From: Actinorhabdospora filicis | GTDB taxonomy: Bacteria > Actinomycetota > Actinomycetes > Mycobacteriales > Micromonosporaceae | NCBI RefSeq assembly: GCF_030269765.1 | Contig: NZ_BSTX01000001.1 | Coordinates: 2,349,571 to 2,413,570 of the forward strand | Direction: 5' to 3' | DNA: 64,000 bases | Shown: piece after piece, positions 44,888 through 52,848 of the stretch | Layout: every line of letters begins with the position of its first letter | Position numbering within the stretch: the first letter of the stretch is position 1 | Translations under genes and position numbers: made by a program | Notes under the pieces: model-generated | What the model saw: the letters and a program-made list of their open reading frames with translations, nothing else | Databases searched by the model: none | What the model was told of the DNA's origin: nothing

Positions 44888-46195
44888 TCACTCCTTTTCG
44901 GTTGCCGCAGCCGGGATCAGGTTCGCCAGCATCCCCGCCCACTCCGGACCCGCGACGTTCTCCAGGTCGCGGGTGGCCGCCGCCAGCCGTGCCGCCGCTC
45001 CGTCCGGGAACCGGTCTTCCAGGTAACGGCGCCATTTCCCGTTCACCACCAGCTCGCCGCCGAGGGCCAGCCCGGCGCCAGTCACGGGGACCTCCAGACG
45101 CACCGCGTCGCCTCCCCGCAGGTGCACGGTGATCAGCGTCGATCCGTCGTCGTCGCAGGTCGGGTCATGGGTGATCTCGGCGGCGGAGGCGAGGCGAGCG
45201 ATGTCGGGATCACGCGACAGAGCCCCCACCTCGCTCTCGAATCCCTCGATGGGGCGGGTGAGGCATACCGCCAGCTGGAAACCGAGGGCGAACCGGGCCT
45301 CATGGGCCGTGCGAGGAACGCCGGGCCGGCAGACGGCCGCCACGCTCCAGGGCACGCGAACTTCCAGCGATGCGATGGAGGAGGGTGCCAGGGCGTGGTC
45401 GCACAGCAGTCTCTGAAAACCGAGGACGGTGGTGATGAGGTAGCCACAGATCGGCAACGGCTTGTGAAACGTGGGCGCGTCCACGACACGCCAAGGAGCC
45501 CCGAAGGCGGGCACGTCTTCCTCCCGGAACGAGGACGGATCGGCCAGCACTCCCCAGATCGACCCGGCGACGTCGATCGAGCCGACCGTCCTGTCGTTCA
45601 CCGCGACTGCGGCGGTGTGACCGTTACGTGCCGCCACGGCCAGCTGATAGGGCTTCGCCGCTGATCCGAACCCGGCGGAGTGGCCGGTCGTCGTGAGGGC
45701 CGCCAGGAACACCGCCCGTTCCAGGTCATCCGAGCCAAGCCCGAAGAGTCTGCCAACCGCAGCGACCACCCCGATGGCGCCGAGCACGCAGGTCGGATGA
45801 CGACCGGCGTCGCGGAGCGCGCGTCCCGCAACATCCCCGAAAGCACACATGACCTCGTGCCCGACGGCGTAAGCGGTGATCAGGTCCCGGCCCGTGCAGG
45901 CGCCCGACGTGTAGTAGGGCAGCAAGGCGGGGAACAGCATCGCGGCCGGGTGGCCGTGCGAACGCGGGTGCACCGGATCGAAATCGACCGCATGGCCGCG
46001 GAAGGCGTTGCGCATGAGCGCGCCCTCGGACGTCGTCAGCTCCCAGAACACCGGGTCTGGACCGGCCGCACACGACGCGAGCAGGTCCAGCAGACTCCAC
46101 CGGCAGTCCTCGACCACGGGCACCGGAAGGTCCTCATAGGACACGACCGCCGCGGCGGCCAGCAGGCTCGCCACCGTCTTCTCGGCGCCGCTCAT
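44888..46195 (-). CDS. MmgE/PrpD-family protein in the RiPP operon
   Basis: The 435-aa protein has the family marks: HAVDFDPVHPRSHGHPAAMLFPALL (the D and H-x-x-S-H-x-HP active-site stretch), YAVGHEVMCAFG, GRHPTCVLGAIGVVAAVGRLFGL, and SAGFGSAAKPYQLAVAARNG. Known members are 2-methylcitrate dehydratase, cis-aconitate decarboxylase and iminodisuccinate epimerase, which handle beta-hydroxy acids. Its ATG overlaps the SagB TGA (ATGA), so it is a true operon member. It might dehydrate or epimerise a hydroxylated Asp/Asn of the core peptide; that is inference. Confidence 0.85.
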   Translation of the reverse strand: MSGAEKTVASLLAAAAVVSYEDLPVPVVEDCRWSLLDLLASCAAGPDPVFWELTTSEGALMRNAFRGHAVDFDPVHPRSHGHPAAMLFPALLPYYTSGACTGRDLITAYAVGHEVMCAFGDVAGRALRDAGRHPTCVLGAIGVVAAVGRLFGLGSDDLERAVFLAALTTTGHSAGFGSAAKPYQLAVAARNGHTAAVAVNDRTVGSIDVAGSIWGVLADPSSFREEDVPAFGAPWRVVDAPTFHKPLPICGYLITTVLGFQRLLCDHALAPSSIASLEVRVPWSVAAVCRPGVPRTAHEARFALGFQLAVCLTRPIEGFESEVGALSRDPDIARLASAAEITHDPTCDDDGSTLITVHLRGGDAVRLEVPVTGAGLALGGELVVNGKWRRYLEDRFPDGAAARLAAATRDLENVAGPEWAGMLANLIPAAATEKE

Positions 46196-46953
46196 GGCAG
46201 GACCGCGCAGTACAGAGGGAGCTCGTCGGTCTCCAAACCGTCGATCAACCGCCGGGCGTCGATATCGCAGAAGCCGCCGACGGCGGCGAAGGGAAGATCG
46301 AGAGCGGCGGCTGTCAGGTACAGGTTCTGCATCATGTGACCGGCCTCGATCAGCGCGTACCGGTAGCCGCGCTCGCCGTACTTGCGGGTGGTCCGGTTCA
46401 TGGACGCCGACAGGATGAGAATCATCCGTGGCAGAGCGGTGTCGCCGAACCCGAGCAACCGCTCGACGTCGGCGTCGTGTATCACCGAACCGTAGGTGAG
46501 GCAGCCGTGCTCGAACGGCGAGTACAGATGCGCGCCGTGAGCGATGCCCTCGGTGTTCAATGCCAGAATGTGGCAGTCGATCGGGAATCGCGCCCCGGCG
46601 GAGGGGTAGTGGCGCCTGGAGCCGGGCGCGGCGCCGGGCTGCTCGCGCGTCCCGAGGCTCCAGCCAAGGAGGTCGGCGAGATCCTGGACGGCGACGGGTT
46701 CACTGCGCGCGCCTCGGTCGGTGCGGCGACGGATCAGCGCGTCTCCGAGCCCCATGGTCAGCGGACGTGGTCGCGGAAGAGGTGTCAGGGGAAGGCGACC
46801 GGAGTCACGCCGGGCCACCTCGGTCCACTCCCGGGGCCAGGACGAGGGGTCGGCGAGGCGCAAGCGGTCCACCTGCCAGCCCTGGAGCGAGCTCACCGCG
46901 TGGAAGTCCTCGTAATCGGTGAGGTCCGCGGTCGCCGCCAGTGATCGCTTCAT
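46192..46953 (-). CDS. SagB-type azoline dehydrogenase
   Basis: A 253-aa FMN oxidoreductase of the nitroreductase fold, nine bases after the YcaO stop. LIRRRTDRGARSEPV binds FMN phosphate, RRHYPSAGARFPID is the SagB/McbC signature, and the catalytic Lys-Tyr pair is K191-Y192 (RTTRKYGERGYRYALIEAGHMMQNL). These enzymes oxidise azolines made by YcaO proteins to azoles. The pair at this site predicts oxazole formation, since the precursor has no Cys. Confidence 0.88.
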   Translation of the reverse strand: MKRSLAATADLTDYEDFHAVSSLQGWQVDRLRLADPSSWPREWTEVARRDSGRLPLTPLPRPRPLTMGLGDALIRRRTDRGARSEPVAVQDLADLLGWSLGTREQPGAAPGSRRHYPSAGARFPIDCHILALNTEGIAHGAHLYSPFEHGCLTYGSVIHDADVERLLGFGDTALPRMILILSASMNRTTRKYGERGYRYALIEAGHMMQNLYLTAAALDLPFAAVGGFCDIDARRLIDGLETDELPLYCAVLP

Positions 46954-46962
46954 GCGGTCTCC

Positions 46963-48312
46963 CTATAGGAACGGGTGCGGGAGCGGGTTGAGTTCGGCCG
47001 CGCTCACCGGCTCACGGTCGAGTCGGCCATACGTCAGGAGGCGCCGGGTCCAGCGCCGATCCGGTTCCGATAGGTGCATGGGTTGGAGGCCGGGGACCAG
47101 CACCTTCACCGCGACCGCGCCCATATCCGCGATGTCTTGGGTCGTGACATCGCAGATGAGGATGTCGCCGCCCTCCTCGCCGACCCGCCGCACCAGTGCT
47201 GCGACGTCCTCAGGTGAGGGGGTGGGCCGGTGCGCCGACGGGAGCGCGGTGCCGAGCTCGGCGTGATCGAGATAGTGCAGGGAATTGGCCATCTCCGGCT
47301 GGATCCAAAGGAAGGCCCGCTCCGAGCCCGACGCAACGCGCCCGGGTTCGGGGAGGAGGCCCAGTGCCACCCTCCGGGCCGTCTTGGAGCGGGCGCGGAT
47401 CGGCCCACGGAAGGTGACCGCTTCCAGTAGGGCTCCGACGGCGGCCTCTGCGGCATCGAAGGCCGCTTTGGATCCGAAGGTCATCGCCGGCGTCGCCCCC
47501 GAGCGGTCCCTGACCCGGGCGGCGATCACCGGGACCGGGATGTCCAGGGAGTAGTCGAAGAGCTCGACGTCGAGACGGTAGCGCTCGCAGGCTCTCACAA
47601 GGCCGTCGAGCTCACCTGAGCCGAAGATCGCGGGTTCGAGCCGCTGGGGGGAGATGCCGCGATAGTGCCGGATCATCGTGGCGTCCCTCTCGATGACCTC
47701 CAGCAGGCCTCGCAGCACGGCTGGGCCGGTCGCCGTTCCGGCGGCACAGCCCGTGGTGAGTGGATCGCGCAGGACGGGCTCTCCCTCGGGGAACTGATAA
47801 GGGAGATGGACCAGTTGGGCGGGAACCATGCGGTTCGCGCCGTGCAAAAGGGAGCGTGCGGTGGTCCAGGCGAGGCGGGTGGACCGTAGCCGGTCGGCGG
47901 TGTCGGCGCCGTCCGGTGCGTTCAGCGACGCCGGATCTAGGGCGGCGACTCCCGCGGTGCGCAGCTCGTCGTAGTCGGCGACGGTGAGGTCATCGATCCG
48001 GTAGATCGAGAGGCAGTACCGTTCCACCGCCTCGAACAGCGCGCTGGCCGCGGCGGTCTCGTGGGTCGTGGATCGGCCTGCCTCGGCCGGGATCGACTTG
48101 TAGCCGCCTGAAGAGAACGCCGTCGTGGGCATCAATTCCGCGCGGTACATGATGGTCTTGGGCTCATCGTGGGGCCAGTCGTCGCGCTGGCGGACCCTGC
48201 GGACCACGCCCACGGCGGGATCGATGAGGGACCGGAAGTACGGGGCCGCCACCGTCGCCGGGATCTCTGGGCCGAGGAGATCCACCAGAGCCGATCCCGC
48301 CGGCCCGTTCAC
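46963..48312 (-). CDS. YcaO azoline-forming cyclodehydratase
   Basis: From GTG 48312 (GTGA overlap with the E1-like gene; ATG 48339 is also possible) the protein is 449 aa. The YcaO ATP-binding motif Sx3ExxER is at S90-E94-E97-R98 (SALFEAVERY), with GLLEVIERDATMIRHY as the second acidic motif. The C-terminus NPLPHPFL contains the PxPxP end (443-447) that marks catalytically competent azoline-forming YcaOs. It uses ATP to cyclise Ser/Thr (no Cys is available here) with help of the E1-like partner. Confidence 0.92.
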   Translation of the reverse strand: MNGPAGSALVDLLGPEIPATVAAPYFRSLIDPAVGVVRRVRQRDDWPHDEPKTIMYRAELMPTTAFSSGGYKSIPAEAGRSTTHETAAASALFEAVERYCLSIYRIDDLTVADYDELRTAGVAALDPASLNAPDGADTADRLRSTRLAWTTARSLLHGANRMVPAQLVHLPYQFPEGEPVLRDPLTTGCAAGTATGPAVLRGLLEVIERDATMIRHYRGISPQRLEPAIFGSGELDGLVRACERYRLDVELFDYSLDIPVPVIAARVRDRSGATPAMTFGSKAAFDAAEAAVGALLEAVTFRGPIRARSKTARRVALGLLPEPGRVASGSERAFLWIQPEMANSLHYLDHAELGTALPSAHRPTPSPEDVAALVRRVGEEGGDILICDVTTQDIADMGAVAVKVLVPGLQPMHLSEPDRRWTRRLLTYGRLDREPVSAAELNPLPHPFL

Positions 48313-49178
48313 GCCGCCGCCCGAAACGCCGTGGCGCATGTTGGGCAGCGCGGTGCCGACACGACCTTGTGCTTGACGAGTTCCAGGGCGGCGAGCTCCA
48401 GGCGCAGCACCTGGCCCATGGTGACCGGCGGCTTTCCGGCGGCCGCCTTTGCGATCTCTCCCGCGACGAACACCAGGGCCGCCTCGGCGGCCATCGAGGG
48501 TGTGGCCGGCAGAGCGTATCCGTGCAGGAAGGACTGTGGAGGTGTTCGCTCACGACCCGCTTGAAGCCGCGACCAGTAGCACTCGAAGCAGGGTGTTCGC
48601 CCGGGTACGGTCCATGGTCCGAGTTCGAGGTTCTCGCCGTACACGCGGACCGTGAGGGACTGACGTCCCGCCTCGGCCTGCCGTCGTGCGAAGGCGAGCG
48701 CGTCCTCCGCGCCGGCTCCGCGGTCAAAGAGGACCGCCAGGTCCGCCGTTGGGTGCGTCCCATGCGGTGGTCCGGACACGAGTTCGACGTTCGTCGCCGC
48801 CGCGGTGAGTCCGGCGAGCCGTTCGATGTCCTCGGCGTCGGCGGTCACCTGCACCCGCAGGAGTTCGGGGGCCGGTACGGTGCCGCGCTCGTCCCCTCCG
48901 GTGACGAGGATGCCTCGTTCGGTGAGGGCGGTGAGGACGTTGGTCCACATCTGGGTGTCGCCGGCGAGGTCGTCTCCCACCGCGGCGGTGACCGTGAACC
49001 ACTCGGGACCGAAACGCCGTTGGACCGACCGGAACATCAGTGCCGGGACGCCTCGCAGCACGCTTCCGCCACCGAGGTCGTGCAGATATACCGCGACCTC
49101 TCCGTCCCGGTCGTCGACCACGGCGGTGTCGCGCAGCCTCAACCGCGAGTGCGGAAGGGCCGTGACTGGTTCGGCCAT
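48309..49178 (-). CDS. E1-like (ocin-ThiF) leader-binding cyclodehydratase partner
   Basis: A 289-aa member of the TOMM leader-peptide-binding group. The N-terminal ~85 residues (LRLRDTAVVDDRDGEVAVYL, ALMFRSVQRRF, LTALTERGILVTGG) are the wHTH RRE that grips the leader. The C-terminal half keeps two zinc Cys pairs, C197/C200 (TPCFECYWSRL) and C278/C281 (PRCPTCATAF), but lacks an adenylating P-loop. It should deliver the precursor to the YcaO protein. Confidence 0.85.
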   Translation of the reverse strand: MAEPVTALPHSRLRLRDTAVVDDRDGEVAVYLHDLGGGSVLRGVPALMFRSVQRRFGPEWFTVTAAVGDDLAGDTQMWTNVLTALTERGILVTGGDERGTVPAPELLRVQVTADAEDIERLAGLTAAATNVELVSGPPHGTHPTADLAVLFDRGAGAEDALAFARRQAEAGRQSLTVRVYGENLELGPWTVPGRTPCFECYWSRLQAGRERTPPQSFLHGYALPATPSMAAEAALVFVAGEIAKAAAGKPPVTMGQVLRLELAALELVKHKVVSAPRCPTCATAFRAAA

Positions 49179-49224
49179 CTGATGGGCTCCATTTTCTGTG
49201 TGGGCGTGTGCCGGTGTTCTTGGA

Positions 49225-49785
49225 TCACACCGAGTAGGCGGGCACGGGCCATCCCGCTAGGCGGTAGGGCAGGGTGACCACCCAGTCCCCCAGGATCAGC
49301 ACGAGGTCGGAGCCGGCCAGGAACCCGGCCGCCTTGCCGATGCCCCCGGTTCGCAGATCGGCCGGTTCGTCGCAGCGCTCCAGCACGCTTCTCAGGTGCG
49401 GGTCCCCGATGACGATGCGGGCGGGCTTCTGCCGGAAGGGCCGGCGATCCTGGACGATGAGGAATCCCGGGCCCGTTCGCCGGTACAGCACGCCCAGCCG
49501 GTACGACGCGGTCCAGTCGCGCCATGGCGCGGTCACCGAGGGGTGCAGGGGCTCCGAGGGCGGTGGAAGGTGGGTCAGCTTCCGGGTCAGTTCGGGATCG
49601 TTGCCGCGGCCGGTCCAGTGGACGTCCGTGCCCTCGGCGGCCGCGTCGCGCAGGAGGCGAATGAACTGCGCGGTCTCGCGCGGTGGGTCGGTGTCGAAGT
49701 CGATGACGCCGGGTACTCTCACCGTTTTCTCCGGTGCCCCGGCGTGCATGGTGCGCGCGGTCGTGGCATGGATCGGTTCAGGCAA
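49225..49785 (-). CDS. DUF5825 protein, partner of the radical SAM enzyme
   Basis: A 186-aa protein from TTG 49785, overlapping the radical SAM gene by 8 bp. The pattern LTHLPPPSEP, then WRDWTASYRLGVLYRRTGPGFLIVQDRR, and the ending LPYRLAGWPVPAYSV matches DUF5825, which I know as a neighbour of RiPP-maturation radical SAM C-methyltransferases. Its function is unknown; partner or activator of the methyltransferase is the natural guess. Confidence 0.7.
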   Translation of the reverse strand: MPEPIHATTARTMHAGAPEKTVRVPGVIDFDTDPPRETAQFIRLLRDAAAEGTDVHWTGRGNDPELTRKLTHLPPPSEPLHPSVTAPWRDWTASYRLGVLYRRTGPGFLIVQDRRPFRQKPARIVIGDPHLRSVLERCDEPADLRTGGIGKAAGFLAGSDLVLILGDWVVTLPYRLAGWPVPAYSV

Positions 49786-51712
49786 GGCTGCCTCCCAGGA
49801 CGCGCGGACGCAGTTCGTCGCCCGTCAGCATGTGGTCGGGGTGCGCCGTCGGCGTGGCGAGGGCCAGGTACCGCCCGTTCTCGACGAAGACCCATCCCTC
49901 GCGCACGAATTCGTCCAGCCACCCGGTCAGTTCGGCCTCGCTCACCGCCACCCCCACCGGCCGCAGGGAGCTGAGCAGCGCCACCGGGGTCCGGTCCTTC
50001 GCCAGCGCGAGGAACGCTTCGGCCCGTCCTGCGAAGGGCAGGAGGTGGTCCCTCGCTTCCCGTCCGCGTCGTCCCTCATGGACGATCACGCCGTCGTCGG
50101 TGACCGAGTACGTCAGGGTGCTTCCCGCGTGGTTCGCCTCCCAGGCGGCGACGGCGCGTTGCAGTTCTGCCTCGAACACACCGGAGATTCCGTTCGGAGT
50201 GCTGTCGAACAGGTAGACCAGGCTCGCCAGCTCCTCCTGCGGCAGGTCGTAGATCATGCTGTAGATCGCCGCCGGCCCCTCGTTGACGAGGCCGAGTTCC
50301 GGCTGCTCGAAGTAGGGGCTGAATCGTTCCAGCGCGATGCGGAAGGCACCCGAGGGTGGCTGAAGGTGGACGAGGGCGGGGAGCTGGTCCAGCACCGCCC
50401 GGTAGTCGGCGACCTCCTCACCGGGGAACCCGTACAGCCAGTTCCATTCGACAGTGATCTTCTGGTGGCCGCAGTCTCGCAGCAACCGCACGTTCCGCGT
50501 GCCGGTGATCCCCTTGTCCATGATCTTGAGAACCTGGCTGCTCAGGCTCTCGATCCCGGGCTGGAGGTTCACCACGCCGGCCTTGCGAAGCTCGCGGACG
50601 TGAGCCTCGGTGAGGTTGGCCTTCACCTCACAGTGGATTCGCAGATCCCAGTCTCTGGCGGCGAGGCCGGGAACGAAGTCGGCGAAGTACTTCATGTCCA
50701 GGATGTTGTCGGCGAGGGTGACGTCGAGGACCCGGTATCGCTCCACCGCTCCGGCCAGCTCGTCCAGGAACTGATCCTGGGGCTTGCTGCGGAATCCGAT
50801 GGCGGAGCCGTTCAGGCCGCAGAACGTGCACTGGTGCTTCTCACCCCACCAGCATCCACGTGAGGCCTCAAGTACCAGTTCGGGCTCGACCCACGCGTCG
50901 ATTCCGGTGCGTTGCAGCCCCGTGAAGTAGTCCTCGTAATCCGGCGGCCGCGCCTGGTGGAGCGCCACCGGCTGGCCGAGTACGGGATTGACGATCACAC
51001 GGCCGTCGGGCTTTCGCCAGCACAGGCCGGGGATTCGGCGCAGCATGCGTTCGGCGTCTTCGGGTTCCTTCCGCAAGGCGGCGAGCAGGAGCGGAAAGGC
51101 CGTGTCGGCCTCGCCGCGCACTACGAGGTCGACGAACGGGAAGTTGCGGTGCAGCGCTTCGCCCTGCTCGCCGTCACAATTCCCGCCACCGAACACGACC
51201 TTGGTCTCGGGCCGGGCGGCCTTGACGCGCTTCGCCAAGGCGAGGGAGGGGACGTTCTGCATGAACGTGGAGCTGAAGCCCACCACGTCGTAGCCACGGG
51301 CGGTGATCCGCTCGCAGAGTTCGTCGACGAACCCTTCGGCCAGTTCCTGCATCCGCACCAGAAGGTCGGGATCGAGGTCGGTGCAGGCCCTCGTGTAGGA
51401 GGTGAACTCCTCGACCTGCCAGCTGCTTTCACCGTGCAGCGCGGCTGCGAAGACCCATTCGCCGGCACCGGCGAAGTACCGCTCGGCGACGTGGGTGTAC
51501 GCCTCCGGAGTGATCTCCCCTCCGGACCTCTCCATCAGGTACTGCGCCCACTCCAGGCTGGCGTACAACTGGTCGACCCGTCCGGCTCCGACCCGCCGTG
51601 CGGCGGCGGCCAGGATGCCGACGCCGAGGGACGGACGGTGTAGAGACGCCCATGGCATCACGACGATGAGCGTGCTGGCTTCCCGCGCATCTGCGGAGTC
51701 GGCGCCCTGCAC
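49778..51712 (-). CDS. Cobalamin-binding radical SAM RiPP C-methyltransferase
   Basis: The 644-aa enzyme starts with GTG 51712 behind GGAGG. Residues ~13-215 are a B12-binding domain (LIVVMPWASLHRPSLGVGIL, YDVVGFSSTFMQN, KVVFGGGNCDGEQGEAL). The [4Fe-4S] site is C287-x7-C295-x2-C298 (SRGCWWGEKHQCTFCGLNG), the special spacing of the RiPP maturation radical SAM protein 1 family. A ~200-aa C-terminal part follows. Such enzymes methylate unreactive carbons of core residues using methylcobalamin and SAM. Confidence 0.92.
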   Translation of the reverse strand: MQGADSADAREASTLIVVMPWASLHRPSLGVGILAAAARRVGAGRVDQLYASLEWAQYLMERSGGEITPEAYTHVAERYFAGAGEWVFAAALHGESSWQVEEFTSYTRACTDLDPDLLVRMQELAEGFVDELCERITARGYDVVGFSSTFMQNVPSLALAKRVKAARPETKVVFGGGNCDGEQGEALHRNFPFVDLVVRGEADTAFPLLLAALRKEPEDAERMLRRIPGLCWRKPDGRVIVNPVLGQPVALHQARPPDYEDYFTGLQRTGIDAWVEPELVLEASRGCWWGEKHQCTFCGLNGSAIGFRSKPQDQFLDELAGAVERYRVLDVTLADNILDMKYFADFVPGLAARDWDLRIHCEVKANLTEAHVRELRKAGVVNLQPGIESLSSQVLKIMDKGITGTRNVRLLRDCGHQKITVEWNWLYGFPGEEVADYRAVLDQLPALVHLQPPSGAFRIALERFSPYFEQPELGLVNEGPAAIYSMIYDLPQEELASLVYLFDSTPNGISGVFEAELQRAVAAWEANHAGSTLTYSVTDDGVIVHEGRRGREARDHLLPFAGRAEAFLALAKDRTPVALLSSLRPVGVAVSEAELTGWLDEFVREGWVFVENGRYLALATPTAHPDHMLTGDELRPRVLGGSLA

Positions 51713-51757
51713 AGTCGTACCTCCGTTACAGAAATGGACGAATCGAACAGCCGCCGC

Positions 51758-51791
51758 GCGGGCGGCGGTCCAAGACCGGTCCGCCGCCCGC
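51758..51791 (-). terminator. Second hairpin between precursor and radical SAM genes
   Basis: GCGGGCGGCGG and CCGCCGCCCGC form a perfect 11-bp stem with a 12-base loop that can close further, 46 bp upstream of the radical SAM start. With the hairpin at 51796 it forms a double structure. Confidence 0.6.
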
Positions 51792-51795
51792 GGGC

Positions 51796-51822
51796 GATCA
51801 CTTCGCCAGTGGCGAGGTGATC
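51796..51822 (-). terminator. Hairpin at the precursor stop codon (attenuator or partial terminator)
   Basis: GATCACCTCGCC-ACT-GGCGAAGTGATC gives a 12-bp stem with one mismatch; it starts in the stop codon of the precursor gene. Partial termination or mRNA protection here would make precursor mRNA more abundant than enzyme mRNA. Confidence 0.65.
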
Positions 51823-51962
51823 TACTCGGCGCCCCAGAAGCTGGTGCCGTTGTCGCTGGAGGGGTTCTCCACCGCGTGGCCGGCGAGGGTCTCGCTGGTC
51901 GCCTGCGTGGTGATGACGAAGTCGGCGAAGTCCTGCTCGACTTCCTGAATCTCGTCCTGCAT
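51822..51962 (-). CDS. RiPP precursor peptide (46 aa)
   Basis: ATG 51962 follows AAGGAG at 6-nt spacing, and TAG is at 51822-51824. The peptide opens with an acidic, helix-prone leader (MQDEIQEVEQDFADF). It ends in the Ser/Thr-rich segment after P34: SSDNGTSFWGAE. There is no Cys, so cyclodehydration targets would be S35, S36, T40 or S41. P34 is the only Pro, a possible S9-peptidase site. The gene is first in the leftward operon and is followed by two hairpins, as is common for RiPP precursors. The small size explains why gene finders would miss it. Confidence 0.82.
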   Translation of the reverse strand: MQDEIQEVEQDFADFVITTQATSETLAGHAVENPSSDNGTSFWGAE

Positions 51963-51971
51963 TTCGTCTCC

Positions 51972-52587
51972 TTACAAGAAGGCGTGAACGATGCGGATCC
52001 GGATTTCCCCGGCCCGCGGCCTTCCCGCCGGGTGATCGCCCGGCCTGGAGGGCAAGTCCATGATCTCGACGAGACTCACCGTGAGTTCGGGATCGCGCCG
52101 CCCCTGGAGCTTCCGTACCAGTGAGGCGTTCCCGCAGATCAGAACGGCGTCACAGAATTTGCGTGAAGGAGTACGGGAGTCAGTCCCGTACCGGCCGGGG
52201 CGATTCCCGTAGGCGATGTGGACGGGCCTGTTCCAGACCGCGATGCGTCTGCCGGCCCGGGTTCGAGTCCCCGCGCAGCTGTGGCCCGCCAGGTTCGGCC
52301 GCGACGATCATCAACTTGGCGGCGTCGCGCGCCAAGCGCTTCATCTCCGCGACGCAGAAGACGACCTGGACCTTGTCGGTTGCGGCCTCGCGGATCTGCC
52401 GGGCCAGCGCGAGGGCGGCTTCGTGCGCACCACCAGGGACCAGAAGCGCGGCGCAGCCGGCACGCCCCGATACCCCACCAACCACGCCTTCCACCTGATC
52501 ATGGACGCCGACCGCCGGCTGCTCACCACGAACCTGGCCAACGCGATCTCGCGGATCACGACGATGCTGAGGGGCATCTCCGCGCAC
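51972..52587 (-). pseudogene. Unrecognised frame-interrupted reading frame upstream of the precursor
   Basis: On the minus strand two coding-like stretches lie in different frames. The upstream one has ALALARQIREAATDKVQVVF then CVAEMKRLARDAAKLMIVAAE. The downstream one has RIAVWNRPVHIAYGNRPGRY and, after a polar stretch, VRKLQGRRDPELTVSLVEIM. The second ends at TAA 51972-51974, whose bases overlap the precursor ribosome site, as in an operon. It has no ordinary start codon until late, so it reads as the 3' part of a frameshifted gene. I cannot assign a family. Confidence 0.35.
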
Positions 52588-52848
52588 ATGCCCACCCCGG
52601 AAGCGGTGCCGCTTTCATTCACTGGGGGATGCCGCAGATCGAGAAGGTCATCCTGCGCAACGAGGAGACCGCCGCCGCCATCTACTGGCTGCAGGTGAGG
52701 AAGGTCAGCGCCGACGAAGTGGGCCCCAGTAGTCGGGCACAGGGTGTGCGCACCGCCCGAGGGTGACGGCATCGACTCACGGCCGGGCTTCGACGCCGAC
52801 GACGTCGCCGGGGCGCCACCGCACTGGTCTGGACGCAGAGGTCTCCTG

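Noticed and set aside
52171..52191. Perfect 7-bp inverted repeat GTACGGG/CCCGTAC upstream of the precursor
   Set aside because: It lies inside a coding-like minus-strand frame and about 210 bp before the precursor start, so I would not call it an operator or terminator without more evidence.
52245..52297. tRNA-like 3' end (GGGTTCGAGTCCC followed later by GCCCGCCA)
   Set aside because: The T-arm-like sequence does not pair fully and no acceptor, D or anticodon arms can be drawn around it, so it is not a tRNA gene; it may be a chance match or a decayed fragment.
51963..52400. A cobalamin riboswitch ahead of the B12-radical SAM operon
   Set aside because: I saw no B12-box-like or multi-stem structure on the minus strand, and the region looks coding-like.
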